DNA of 64,000 nt from Cryptomeria japonica (lineage: Eukaryota > Streptophyta > Pinopsida > Cupressales > Cupressaceae), in assembly GCF_030272615.1 (NCBI RefSeq), contig NC_081411.1:826760897-826824896 (forward strand), given 5' to 3'. A program made the translations under genes and the position numbers. Under the pieces are notes generated by a model. The model was not told the DNA's origin and made no database searches. It was given only the letters and a program-made list of their open reading frames with translations. This document shows, piece by piece, positions 44,344 to 55,486 of this stretch. Positions within the stretch are counted from its first letter, which is position 1; each line of letters begins with the position of its first letter.

Positions 44344-46877
44344 TCATCTCCTATCCCTAGGGCTAGTGGCTGGAGAGTGTCGACTGGATGCTCCCTCCTG
44401 ATCTGGCCGCGGAGGTGGACCCATGGGTGTATAGCGCGATACAGATCGTGAGTGACTCCGAGAGGAACTCCTACGATCCCTATCCATGAGGATCGCATGA
44501 TAGGTGGTAGCCTTGGTCTGGGCCGCTACTAGATCTCGCCGCACCTGCTGGAGATCCTCCGATAGGATTCCCTCTCTCTGCCGTGCCTGATGGAGATCCT
44601 CTGATAGGACTCTCTCTCTCTCCCTCCATATATCTACCTATAATCGGAATGGGAAAAACAAATCCTCATGCCGACCCGCGTTCCCCTGAGGCCTGTAGGT
44701 GATCTGTGAGGAACTAGGAATCTGTGCTATCATGGAGATGTCTGTCATTGCCTGCTGAATCAAGGAACGCCATTCCTGCACATTAGCTGTGGCAGTAGAA
44801 TAGATCTTTGTTAGTACCATTCTATATCATCAAAGCATCAATCAATCAATATAAACCTACTATACCTGGATCCCCCTCGCGCCAGTAGGGATCATGATAT
44901 GGTAGCATCTGTGACTGGGAACCGCTAGGCTCCCCTCGCTCGAATACTCTATCCACGATGGGTGTAGGCTGGACGGTACTGGTGACAGGTCTCCGTATCG
45001 CCTCCTGTTCCCCCTATTGGGGAATAAAAGGTGGGTCCAGAGCTATGGTATCGTCTCCTGAATGGTGGGGAGCTGCATCCGACTCCTCCTCATCATCTCT
45101 ATCATCCTCCTCCTCGTCCTCCTCGTCATCCTCATCCTCATCCGCATCATCACCTGCATCTTCCTCCTCCTCCTCGTCACTGGGCTGATCGCCTGTAGGT
45201 GGATCAGGATCTCCTGCCTCCTCATGACCCTCTCCCTCATCTGGCTCCTTTGACCTAGATCCCTCGTCCTCGTCTCAGTCTCCATGTCTCCATGGGCCTG
45301 GATAGCCTGTCGGATGATCTGGTGGAAAGATAGGACCTGGATATGATCTCATGAACCATGAAATATATCTACGCTGTGCTCCAGGCTCTGCAGAATAGTC
45401 AGTGACTACATCCTGATCTGATCCCTCTAAGTCTGTCATCTCGATATCATCCACTGTCGGTCTCGCTACTGCTCTAGGTCTGGGAAGGACCCGGGAGTGT
45501 CGAGTATAGATGGGCACATCGGCTGGAACACACTGCTCTAGTCTGAACTGCCTCCGTACTCGGTCAAAGTAGAAAGGGACTATGATGTGTGCATATCGTC
45601 CTCGCAGTAGGCGGTTCCTCTGTAGACATGCTAACTGTCTCTCCATACCATCCCATCTGTGCATCCGTAGGTAAGGTCTCCACACTATCACCTCAGCTGT
45701 CAGTCTATCAATAGTCACTCTCCAATACAACAAATCCCCAAATCTCCACTCGCTGGTCAGTGGATAAGTGAACACCCTAGGTCGCTCGCTCGCTATACTC
45801 AGTGGATAGTCGACGGGCCTGGTGCATGTGAAGTGCTCTAAGATCCACACCTGCAGAAGTGTGCATGTCATCAAACTACAACCCTGTCCGAATACATACT
45901 CCTCAAGGTTGTGATAGAGATGTGCAAGCATACTCTGACCCCATGCATAAACTCTCCTATGTCTCTCCATCCCTCTGATACACCATGTGAGGCCCCCATG
46001 CATGTGTGTCCCTCGCCCATTAGGGCAGACAGCTAGTGCTATGATGGCTATCATGAGGCATCTCAGAAGTGGTATCTCTCCTGTAGGATGTAAGAGCCAG
46101 CTGACCATGATACGACCTCTCGTCTCGCTCGGCATGACTCTCCCTATGCAGTACATCTGCTCCCTCTGATGATCCTCTACTACCCGATTAGTCGCATATG
46201 TGACTGTCGCTCCTCTGATAGGAAGACGCAGTATATGGTACACATCCTCGAGTGTGACCATCAGCTCTCCTACCGGAAGGTGAAAGGTATAGGTGTCCGG
46301 ATCCCATCTCTCCATCAGTGCCATCAGCATTGCAGGATGAAATCAAATGGCCGGCATAAGAATCATGTACCACAATCCTACTATCGATAGGGTGTCTCTC
46401 TCTGACTGAGTCAGCCGTGGAATCTGGTCTCGCAAAGTGCGAAGGATGTGTCCCGCTGTGTTCTCTCTCATGTACGGGAGACCCTGCAAAACGAAAACAT
46501 GACCAAAATTAGTACTCAATCATCGAAATCGCAAATGCAAACTATTGAACATTGAATGCTTGCCTTGTAACCCCTCGCCAGGCCTTGATTGGGGACCATG
46601 GCGCTCTGTCAGGGACCATGGCGCCCTGAGGGGACCATGGCACCCTGTTAGGGACCATGGCGCCCTGCAGGGACCATGGCGCCCTGGGGGGACTAGGGCG
46701 CCCTAGGTGGGCCCCGGTCGGCGTTCAGGGTCCGCATTCGATCACGGAAAAGTCAAACATGCGAGAAATCAAAAGTCAAACGTTCAGTCAACTCACCTCG
46801 TCTAGTGGCTCGTCGTCGATCACGGCCTGGCGCAGGATCTCGATCCTCGTGGGACGCTCCGGTCGTCGTGAAGGCAT
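44344..46877 (-). pseudogene. Antisense plant mobile domain (MAIN/MAIL-like) gene in Gypsy-B
   Basis: Multi-exon gene on the strand opposite to Gypsy-B. Exon 1 is 46877-46797 (27 codons, MPSRRPERPT..., donor GAG/GTGAGT). The intron runs to an acceptor TTGCAG at 46489-46484. Exon 2 starts at 46483 in frame: GLPYMRENTAGHILRTLRDQ, then the plant mobile domain core (MALMERWDPDTYTFHLP, VTLEDVYHILRLPIRG, SWLLHPTGEI, YVFGQGCSLMTCTLLQVW, ERPRVFTYPLTSEWRFGDL). A long acidic tail (DEEEEEDAGDDADEDEDD) follows, to a possible donor at 44866. Further open pieces at 44820-44638 and 44637-44344 look like 3' exons; I cannot fix their joins. Three in-frame stops occur: TGA 46343-46345, TGA 45275-45277 and TAG 45014-45016, each one C-to-T step from a sense codon. 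Cellular MAIN/MAIL1 proteins act in silencing and genome stability; the role here is unknown. Confidence 0.88.
46484..46796 (-). repeat. Intron 1 of the antisense gene, with GGGACCATGGCGCCCTG tandem repeat
   Basis: Bounded by GTGAGT and TTGCAG on the minus strand. Between about 46590 and 46710 it holds five to six degenerate copies of GGGACCATGGCGCCCTG (plus-strand reading), a motif also found in the LTRs of Gypsy-B and Gypsy-D. Confidence 0.8.
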
Positions 46878-46955
46878 GATGACTAGGTGGGCTCCGCTGC
46901 ACTGAATAGTATCCTGAAATCGACAAAGTGACGAATACAAGTGTCACTTTCAAAG

Positions 46956-46961
46956 TATATA
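46956..46961 (-). promoter_or_regulatory. Candidate TATA box of the Gypsy-B antisense gene
   Basis: AGTATATACT on the minus strand, 84 bases upstream of the exon 1 ATG, the same distance as in Gypsy-A (89) and Gypsy-C (81). The core is weaker than in those two. Confidence 0.5.
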
Positions 46962-47445
46962 CTCTCGTTTGTTTATTCTTACTTCTTAAAACCCTAATTT
47001 TTATCCTATCCTTCATTTTATCATAACTTGAGTTTGGGAGATGCGATTTTCGAACCGTTTGTTGCGTTGGAATCGTATTTTCCTTCTCCTACTCTCAGGA
47101 TGTTCCAAAAAGTGCTCTGATGAAGCCTATTTAGTGAACACCCCTCATCAATACTCTATTACACAATTTGTCGCAAGTAAACATGCTACCCTGTTTCACC
47201 TCCCTAAATAAGCAAGTCGAAACAGGGGGGGGCATATAGCTACTCACAGATTTCATCACTTTCCCTAGTAAGCATTAGGTGATTTTTGTGATCTAACGTT
47301 TGTTTTGTAGGGTGCGGTTCCTAACTGTGTACTGCAGATAACGCTGGGGGCTTCGTCTGATGACTTATGGATATATCCTTTTTCAAATAATGTTTACTTT
47401 TCTGTACTTTAGCTTGCATATGCACGTAGTACTCATATGACCGCT

Positions 47446-47460
47446 AAAGTGGGGGCTAAA
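47446..47460 (+). promoter_or_regulatory. Gypsy-B polypurine tract
   Basis: AAAGTGGGGGCTAAA immediately before the 3' LTR start TGTAGC; identical to the Gypsy-D tract. Confidence 0.92.
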
Positions 47461-49120
47461 TGTAGCGTCGTAAATTGTACGCACTCGCTAGGGTGATACA
47501 ATTTCGCACCTAGTTTAGCACCCGCCTTAGTGCATTTTGCATTCTGCATTGCATTTCTCCTTAAGCACTTAATTAATCAAATTAATTAGGTCTAAGGCCC
47601 TATTTCATCATTTTCTACATCACAAAGTTGGGCCCTTTCACTAAAGCGCGCCCTTCGCATTTTATTCTTCCAATACACCACTTAATCAAAAACCCTAATT
47701 AAGTCCTATTTCAAACTTGGGGGCTTGGTTTCGGGGTCTAAACATCTCGAAATCACCTGTAACTTCGGGATTCTCTCTAAAATCATCATATCCGACGGCC
47801 CTGAAAATTTGGTGAAAATTTGTCGGTACCATGGCGCCCGTGCGACATGGTCCCGGACATTTTTCTCGAAATTTTGGGAGCACGATCCAATCATAATATA
47901 AAGCTTAACCCCAAGAAATTGGCGGGATATTCAATCTCTAGGTCGGCCAAAATACGAATTTACGACCTAGGGTTTCATACATAAAAGCTCTCTTTCCTCA
48001 TTTGAAGGGAGGGGATTTTTGTTTCCAAGAACTTCATATGCAGCGAAAGAGCAGATCTTTGAAGACTTCAACAACACTCAACATCATTCTATCAAGCATC
48101 TATCAAATTCATTCATTCATCCAATTAGGGCTTGGAAGACATTGAAGAACAATAGGAGATTACCGACTGAAGATTGGCTTGTACTCCTCCCTTGAGGGTT
48201 GGGTATGATTTCATATTGTTTTCATGTCCTTACATAAGCTTTGATATGTCATTTATTCATGCTTTAGATCACATTGCATCTTGATTTAGAGCATTTTCAT
48301 TATCATTTACAAGCAATTAGGGTTTACTTTCTAGGTTGCTCTAGTTTGCTTTCTTGCATTTTGGACCTTGCACACACACTAGGTCTGCACACACAATACA
48401 TTTTACAAAACAACTTGGCTATTCGTGGAGGTGGAAATCACCAAAGTGGGGGTTTGAATAAGGCAAAACCCTATATAGCCGCCCTTCCCCCTTTTCAGAT
48501 ATTATTGCAGGTTTCGGGATTCGGACGACGTCGCAGGACACAGATCCGGAAAGAGGAGACTGAGACAGAACTCTGTGTGCAATTGCAGCTCAGAAGACTG
48601 GGACAGGGGCGCTGGGCGCCCTGGTCCTGCCAGGACAGGGGCGCTGGGCGCCCTGGTCCCTAGGATAGAGGCGCTGGGTGCCCTGGTCCTCTGGACAGAC
48701 AGCTTTCCGACAGTTTCCAGACAGTGTTTCAGGGTGCAAAACAGTGGTTTCCGGTGCAGTTTTCAGGACAGTGGCACCCGCGCCCCCGTCCCGAACATTT
48801 TCAGTCCGATTTTGACTCCGGGTACATATCTGCATTCTTATTTTATCCTTACATTTACAGCTGTTCATTGCTTAATCTCAATTTTGCAAACTTGTTACTA
48901 GTTCATACTTACATGTTGAGGTTAGGGTTTGAACTTGTATCATTTTAGCTTTCAATTTCAACAAGGGAATAGAAATCCTAATAGATATCCCGTGGCTCTC
49001 TCTTTCACCAAAAGAAGTAGCCAACCGTGCGATATCTCTAGGCTCTTTCGTATTCCGTAATGTGTGTCAAAAGGTAGGATTAGGGCACGATTAACCTAGT
49101 CTCGCTTTTTCCCCTACACA
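47461..49120 (+). repeat. Gypsy-B 3' LTR
   Basis: 1660 bp, TGTAGCGTCG...CCCCTACACA, followed by TSD AATAG. About 30 differences from the 5' LTR, mostly transitions, many at CpG. Confidence 0.95.
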
Positions 49121-49125
49121 AATAG

Positions 49126-50577
49126 GAACATAAGTAGAAGGAGTTACCTTAGCCTAAGATTCTTTAGGAGTCCCTTGGTCTGCCTTTTTCTGTCTAGTTA
49201 AGAGAAACTTTGGGGTGGAAGAGGAATTACTTTGTTCTCCCTTTGCGTGTTGTGATCTAGTGAACACAACGTAGTTAGAATCATTCACTTCTACCAATAC
49301 ATCTTCCTCATCAACATTACCAGGCAAGTACTCAAAGAAATTTACACCGACATCCTTTAATGAACTGGGCTCCTCTACATAAGGCTCTATGACATGCTCA
49401 CTTGTGGAAATCAATTGCATATATCTTGTCATTTTTGGGAAAGTACTTCCATCATGATTAGATGTCAAATGAAAAACACAATGATTAGTCACATTTGAGG
49501 ATGAGGAGGAAGAAGAAGGACCTTCAATTACCAATCTCTAACTCATGCTAGTTATAGAGAGCATTTTATTCTGACCACCTTGATAATTATAATATCTTCT
49601 TGGAACATCTTGATAAGATGTTGATGAACCTTTAGGCATCTTCCTCTTTAAGGTAATAATATCATTGGCTAATCTCTGAATTACTAGATCAGTGGAGTTC
49701 ACTAGTAATGGTTTTTCAGTTTGTAACTCTTTCTTCCATTTCCTGATAGTAATCAAATCATCTTCTATTACTATGGCTAAAGTTTGAGAAGATTCTATAT
49801 TAGTAGCACCCTCTCTTTTAATAGTAAAACTTATATCAAGTGGTAGAGTGTTGATAAACATGGCCCTGATTAAATGGTCATTGGGCCTCATATTGGTGGA
49901 GATTCTATTAAACAATTTGTTGAACGTTTCCATAAAATCTCTCATAGTTTCATGTACTTCTTTCTTCATAGAACCTAACGGAGCAACCAAAACTAAATCA
50001 TCCTCAACTATCTTAAATCTACTTTAAAAATTGGCTCTCATATGTTCCAATCATTTATACAACCATTAGGAAGAGAATAAAACCATTCGGAAGCAGGATT
50101 AGTCAGAGATTCTACAAACAGCCCCATTGCAACATCTTTGTGTCACACTAACAAGATAGAGGATGCAGCAAAGAAAGACTTTAAATGTTCCTCAAGATTA
50201 ATTCTCCCATCTCCATTGAATTTGGGGATAATTTTCCTGACACTTTTGGGTAAATCATGGAGTTGGGCCCCAACTATAAATGTGATAGGACCTATTGCTA
50301 AGCCCCATGGGACAGGTTGAGCCATGATTCAAATAGCAGGGATTGGGAAACAAACTTGGAGGGGTAATATGGTACCCTGCAATACAAGGGCTTGGCTGAG
50401 GGAATGTGAACTAACAGATTTAGGCCTATTAGACTTAGGGGGAGAAGAAGGCCTACTGACAGTTTTAGTTCTCTAAACAAGTAGGAAATCCAAAAAGTTG
50501 ATAGACTCTAAGAATTCAAAATCTTTATCAACAATCCCCTTTTTCTTATCAGCCCTAGAGTATCTTTTGGAAGCCAT
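49126..50577 (-). pseudogene. Gypsy-F Gag and linker
   Basis: Minus strand from an ATG at 50575-50577 (MASKRYSRADKKKGI). Gag core: VRKIIPKFNGDGRINLEEHL, then MGLFVESLTNPASEWFYSLP, MKKEVHETMRDFMETFNKLF and HLIRAMFINTLPLDISF. A Ser-rich and acidic linker (VIEGPSSSSSSSNV, FFEYLPGNVDEEDVLVEV) runs to the Gypsy-B insertion at 49126 and joins the protease region at 36342. Several stops interrupt it (near 50463, 50325, 50143 and 49538), with one probable frameshift near 50040. No zinc knuckle is visible. Confidence 0.85.
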
Positions 50578-50933
50578 AATTTTACTAAACAAAAAGGGTC
50601 AAAGTCACCAACTTCAACTTAGGTGGAAGATTTAATTATTTATAAGGACTGGTAAAGGGTGGACCTCTTTGGTTAGAATAACTACTTTTTTAGTAACACC
50701 CATATGCACAACATTTTCTCCAAACTCCTCTTCTTTTCCAAAACAACATTAATTTTGTGATACTGACGGTTAGTCCTCCTCTTTTCCCAACCAAGGCGTC
50801 AAAGAGTTACAACTAAGTCATCCTGATTATAAACCAACCAATCTACATTAGGTTGCAACATAAGGGAAATTTGGCTTGGTAAACCCATGACTGGCTACTA
50901 TTCTAAATGCCTCATAATACTAGTTCTTATATT
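50578..50933 (-). other. Gypsy-F 5' leader
   Basis: 356 bp between gag and PBS; no ORF or motif recognised. Confidence 0.6.
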
Positions 50934-50951
50934 TCCCCAGCAGAGTCACCA
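50934..50951 (-). promoter_or_regulatory. Gypsy-F primer binding site
   Basis: The minus strand reads TGGTGACTCTGCTGGGGA, six bases inside the LTR end at 50958. It is clearly different from the PBS shared by Gypsy-A, -B and -D. Confidence 0.75.
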
Positions 50952-50957
50952 AAAATT

Positions 50958-51619
50958 TGTTGGTTAACAAATTTGTCACCTAACTATATTCTCACGCCCA
51001 TGAAGATAACAAATGTAACCACAGTTGAACCAGTCAAACAAACTATTTACTGACTGCTTCTCTGCTTATTTTACAAGGTGGTAGCTACCTTCTAATGATT
51101 TTCAATGACTAAATAAATAACCCATATGCTTTTACCTAGAAATAAAATAAGGAAAGAGCTTTTAGCCAAAAAGCTTTGTAAAGGCATTCATATCACTAAC
51201 TACTATTTTTTTTGGAATATTTTAGATTCTCAAATAAAAGCCACTATGAAACACCATTCACTGATAATATTTCACAATAACTGGATTTCAAATCATCCAC
51301 CACTTCAATATAAATTCACCAACTAACATCCATTTCAAAGAATAGAAAAGCATTCACAAACCATAATTCAAATATTACAAATATATGAAGCCCACTTGTA
51401 GTTCTTCTATATTAAAATAGGAGATAACAACATGCATAAAAGTTTTTTGCTCTTATGAGTAAACAAAGTTTGCCCAAAAGATCCTAACTAGAAACAAAGT
51501 ATAGATATTTAAAACATGAAAGATAACAGTTTCTTGAAGAAAATCGTTATTTAAAGAAAGTCCTTAGGCCTCCCAACCAATGATCAAGAAAAATAATTAA
51601 AACATTGAACATGAAACTG
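50958..51619 (-). repeat. Gypsy-F 5' LTR (outer boundary uncertain)
   Basis: Begins TGTTGGTTAACAAATTTGTC in plus orientation, right after the PBS. No second copy is found in the window, so the right end cannot be placed; coding-like sequence of the unknown ORF resumes near 51620. It could also be the 3' LTR of an upstream relative. Confidence 0.5.
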
Positions 51620-52900
51620 CCACCACCTATTCAGCTTCCAATTTCCCATCATCAATAATCTCCACCTCTTGCTTAACACGTGTCACCTCCTGAGCATTAA
51701 TCCTTTATTTATATTTGTTTTACATGCTCATGGATGGCTCCATATTTGGGTCCTCTGGTACAGTAGTGATCCACAACCTCATTTTCCACTTTACAATCAA
51801 CCCATCGGTAGAAACTATATTCTTTTGCATTTCATCCATCTCAGATTCAAAGGTAGAGGTGTGTATTTATAGGCGACCCAATGCTTTTAAAGAATCTAAA
51901 TATATGTTTTGAGGGTCCCTTACATTCTTTTGATAATTGTCTTTAAATTGGTGCATCATTTCACTAAGTTCTAGCACATTCTCTTCAAAACTATCCATAA
52001 GGTCGACATCCAGAGCATAGAGGCTCTCCTTTATTCCCAGTAGATCACTCAAGTAATGCTTCAGAGCATTGTCAATGTCCTCAATATAGTCACAATAGAT
52101 CTTTTCCTTCCAGTCTAATGCATCATGCCAAATAGGATCAATATCCCCGGGATGTCTAGCTATCTTCTCGGTGGTTAATGTGGCGTGGCTCAATGACATG
52201 AGCTCTGTGACTTCCTTCGAGAGAACAAAAATGTGCCCATATTCTCTCCTAACCTATTGCAGCTCTATTAATAACTCCTTTCTTTTGGTCCAAATATTTA
52301 CATACAACATTCAGAACTTAGTAATATAACTGACACTAACACTATACATTTCATCAATCCAATCAGTGTCAACTTTGGCATATTCTAAGTTACCTTTGAC
52401 TTTTTGCATAGTGTCTGGATCAATTCCCTACACTTGTGAACTTGAAGACTCTCCAACAGTAGGATTTATGAAGGATGAAATGAAATCCTTCAATGATTGC
52501 ACTTGGGATTGGAGCTCAAGATTCTTCTTCTTTTGTTCTTGTGCTCTCTTGATCAATGCATGGATTATGAAGTTAGCATGATAGACTTCCCCTTTCAAGG
52601 TAGAGGGTCCCATATCCACATGGCTAATCTTATAATCCTTCTCAATTAAATTACTTATATATATACTTCCAACAGGATCAACAATTTCTAATATTTGGTG
52701 ACCAGACATAGAATCAAAGATAATCTAAGACATTCGTTTAGCCTTTTTAGGCTTACAGGAATTTTGTAGCAACAATTCAACTATGTCTATTTTAGTGGAA
52801 ACAGCAGTGGAAATTTTTATTTTCTTTTCAACCTCTATCTTTAGCTAGGATGGAGAGGTTATTTCAGATTTTGATCCTCTATTGATAATGTCAGGAGTAT
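51620..52900 (-). pseudogene. Unknown repeat-borne ORF, copy 2, C-terminal part
   Basis: On the minus strand this reads MSGHQILEIVDPVGSIYISN, a probable coiled coil (ALIKRAQEQKKKNLELQSQV), SLSHATLTTEKIARHPGDID, YCDYIEDIDNALKHYLSDLL and VLELSEMMHQFKDNYQKNV, then MDEMQKNIVSTDGLIVKWKM. Stops occur at about 52740, 52428, 52260, 51867 and 51710. I do not recognise the family. It joins the part at 55487-57140 once the inverted-repeat element is removed. Confidence 0.6.
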
Positions 52901-55486
52901 TGTAGTCATGAAGGATGTACCCACTTCTGCCAAGAAAATCGATACCAGTACTTGAGTGATCCCATGCAACATGGAAATGAATCTCGAGTTGTGAGTGAAC
53001 TCAGAATGAGAAATGAATCTTCAAGTTATGGGTCGGCTCCCTTTGAATACCTCCTAAAACTAAAGTATTGGTGCAGAAAATAGTAAAAAATGGTTTGAAA
53101 TGCTAAAAAACTAAAACTATTCTAGGAAGTGATCAACCGAACCCTCTTGCATGAAGTTAACACACGATATGCTACTGTTAATCTTTCCTTCATTTCATTA
53201 TTTCTTTGATGAATATTTTTTATCTTAAAATTTTAGCATTAAACCCCTTGCTTCCAGTTCCCATTCATGCATCAATTTAGGGCTTCTAAATAATATTTTG
53301 TACATGCATCTTTATGAAGAAGACCTACATATTCTTTAGGGTTTTTGAATTAGAACGTTTATTCATGTCTCCTTTGCATGAACTTGAGAAAGTAACTGTA
53401 GCAATTTTGTGGTGCTCTGAAGGTTTTGATAGTCTTTTTCTGATTTACTGTGACTAAGATCATTAGCCTTTGTACTTCAAGGTTACTATGTGAATAATTC
53501 ATGTAACCGTGATGCATATTTGTTGTTATTACATTGTTTTGTCAATAATAATGAAGGTGCTATCATTAATATTTTGGTGCATTGATAGTAACAAGAAGGC
53601 TATTAGGATTGCTAAAAGCCACTTGTATGTCCAAGGCCATAACCTCATAATGATACTATAAGAGATACAATCAAAGACATAATAAGGTAAAGAATAGTCA
53701 AATTGTATTCTCAATAAAGCACAGTGGACAAAAACACAAATTGAGAACAGTGATATGAACAGTCATATAAAAGCTCAATCACAGAGAAAGAAATTTCTAG
53801 AGATAGTAAGAAGTCCCCTATGCATAAATCTTATGCATTATAGTGACATCATTTTTTTTAAAAGAGATAAATATATAGTCTGAGTCCTAACCAATGAAAG
53901 GTTGTAGATTGTAGAAGCAAACAAGGTAATAGTATCAAAGAAATAGACTCAGACCTACAAAAAAACATAGTAGCATATAGTGAGGGTACTGAGAGTACTT
54001 AGAAGCATTAAAACAAGACCCAAAGATATCCAAAGTGTAGTCCAAAGAATATGTAACAGTAAGAAGTGTGCTAACAACCATATTTAATACCACAAACCAC
54101 AATTTGAAGAAAATATCACAGAGGTATTTTTCATATTTGAGCCTATAGAGCAGCATAGTGATCTAGTTTGAGATCATAACCTCATACACAGAGGTGTCTA
54201 AAGTCATAACAGCATCAAATGGTCTTATTGAACATATAGGGCAGGTTACATAGAGTTGTGTAGTCTCAGATCTTCCATGTGAAGGACAAAGATTAATATC
54301 CATTCAACGAGAAGAACTCTATGCCCCATATTTTATCTTTCCTTTTTATTTATTATTTTTAATTATAATTATAGAAAGCAAAATATAAAAAGGAAATATA
54401 AAGGCTTTTTGGTCTTTATTAAAAAATCCTTCTATAATTATCTTAAAATAATAAATTTATTAACTTAAATATATTGACAGAACCATAATAAAAAGAAATG
54501 TAAGGACTGTGTCTTTATTAAAAATGCTCTATTAATATAATTAAATTAGTTAATTAATATAATGGTGATTAAGTGCTATTCCAGCAATTTCAGAGGGAGT
54601 TTGAGATAGGTTTTCAGCAGTTATATGGCAACTTTAGAGGACGGATTTGAGTTGGAGGTAGAGTTTTGCATGGATTTTTCTCATGATTTTTGGGATTTAG
54701 TGCTTTAATTTAAGTGCCACCTAGGTCAACTATGAGTTGACCAAGAGATTGAGATGTGTTTCACATATTTTTGCATGATTTGAAGCCTCTTTTCGTGGCT
54801 TTTTATTTTTGCTCATGGATCAGACTTTGGAGGAGATATTTTTAGTTGGAGTTCACTTCAGTTCACTTGGAGTTTGATTTCTTTGCCTCTTGTAAGGCCT
54901 TTTTGTATAAAGTGGAAAAAGTTTCTTTTTTCACTAGTTCTTGATTATTATTCTCATACTCATTGTAGAGAATTCTTCTTGTAGCTCATTTTTGCAGTTT
55001 ATGACAGATTTTTTCCTTCAATTTTAGGATTCATTTTATTGTGTGCATGATTGAGAGTATTTTATTGGGCTATGCTTTATAGCCTTTCAAATTTTGTCTC
55101 ATACATAAGATCACAGGTTATGCTTTGTTTTTAGTTAATTCAATCTTGTTGGTTGAGAAAGGTCTCTTTCCTATGTGTAATGAATCAGGAGTTTCATTGT
55201 GCATATTGGTGGTTTGAGGAAGAATTGTTGTTATTTTAGAAATCAACTTAGTGCATCACCTCCTAGGATAATTTCCATTTTTTAGCATTTCAAACTATTT
55301 CCTACTCTTTTCCACACTAATCCTTTAGTTTTAGGAGGTATTCAAAGGGAGTCATCCATAACTCGAAGAATCATTTCTCATTCTAAGTTCACCCACAGCT
55401 TGAGATTCATTTACATCTTGCACAAGATCACTCAAGTACTAGTATCGATTTTCTTGGTGGAACCAGGTGCATCCTTCATGACAACA
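52901..55486. mobile_element. TIR-1: 2.6-kb element with 230-bp inverted terminal repeats
   Basis: Left TIR 52901-53133 and right TIR 55255-55486 are inverted copies at roughly 80% identity (TGTAGTCATGAAGGATG at the left, CATCCTTCATGACAACA at the right; also AGAAAATCGATAC and AGTACTTGAGTGATC). The ends are TG...CA. The insertion point is confirmed by the paralogous uninterrupted sequence near 21927-21945, which reads straight from ...GATAATGTTAGGGGTAC to TTTGTACAGG. The target duplication appears to be GTAT/GTAC, imperfect. The interior shows no transposase, so the element is non-autonomous. Class (foldback, MULE-like or other) cannot be decided. Confidence 0.8.
53134..55254. other. Interior of TIR-1
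   Basis: 2.1 kb, AT-rich. ORFs of 61 and 73 codons on the minus strand look random. No transposase, RT or other domain is visible. Confidence 0.6.

Larger units (their letters stand above)
36343..49120 (+). mobile_element. Gypsy-B: Tat-like gypsy element with antisense plant mobile domain gene
   Basis: 12,778 bp, TSD AATAG (36338-36342, 49121-49125), inserted in Gypsy-F. Two 1660-bp LTRs differ at roughly 30 sites. Order: 5' LTR, PBS (38006-38023), a protease/pol frame (38172-43745) carrying protease, G-patch, RT, RNase H, archaeal-type RNase H and integrase, a 600-bp spacer, an antisense multi-exon gene (46877 to 44344), the polypurine tract (47446-47460), 3' LTR. The dual RNase H, absence of a chromodomain and antisense ORF near the 3' LTR are features of the Tat group. 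No recognisable Gag is present. Confidence 0.95.

Noticed and set aside
45062-45253. Plus-strand Ile/Leu-rich ORF resembling a membrane protein
   Set aside because: It is the complement of the acidic Glu/Asp tail of the antisense mobile-domain gene.
52901-55486. TIR-1 as an LTR element in inverted arrangement
   Set aside because: No PBS, PPT or retroelement domain in the interior; inverted rather than direct repeats favour a TIR or foldback element, though the class stays open.
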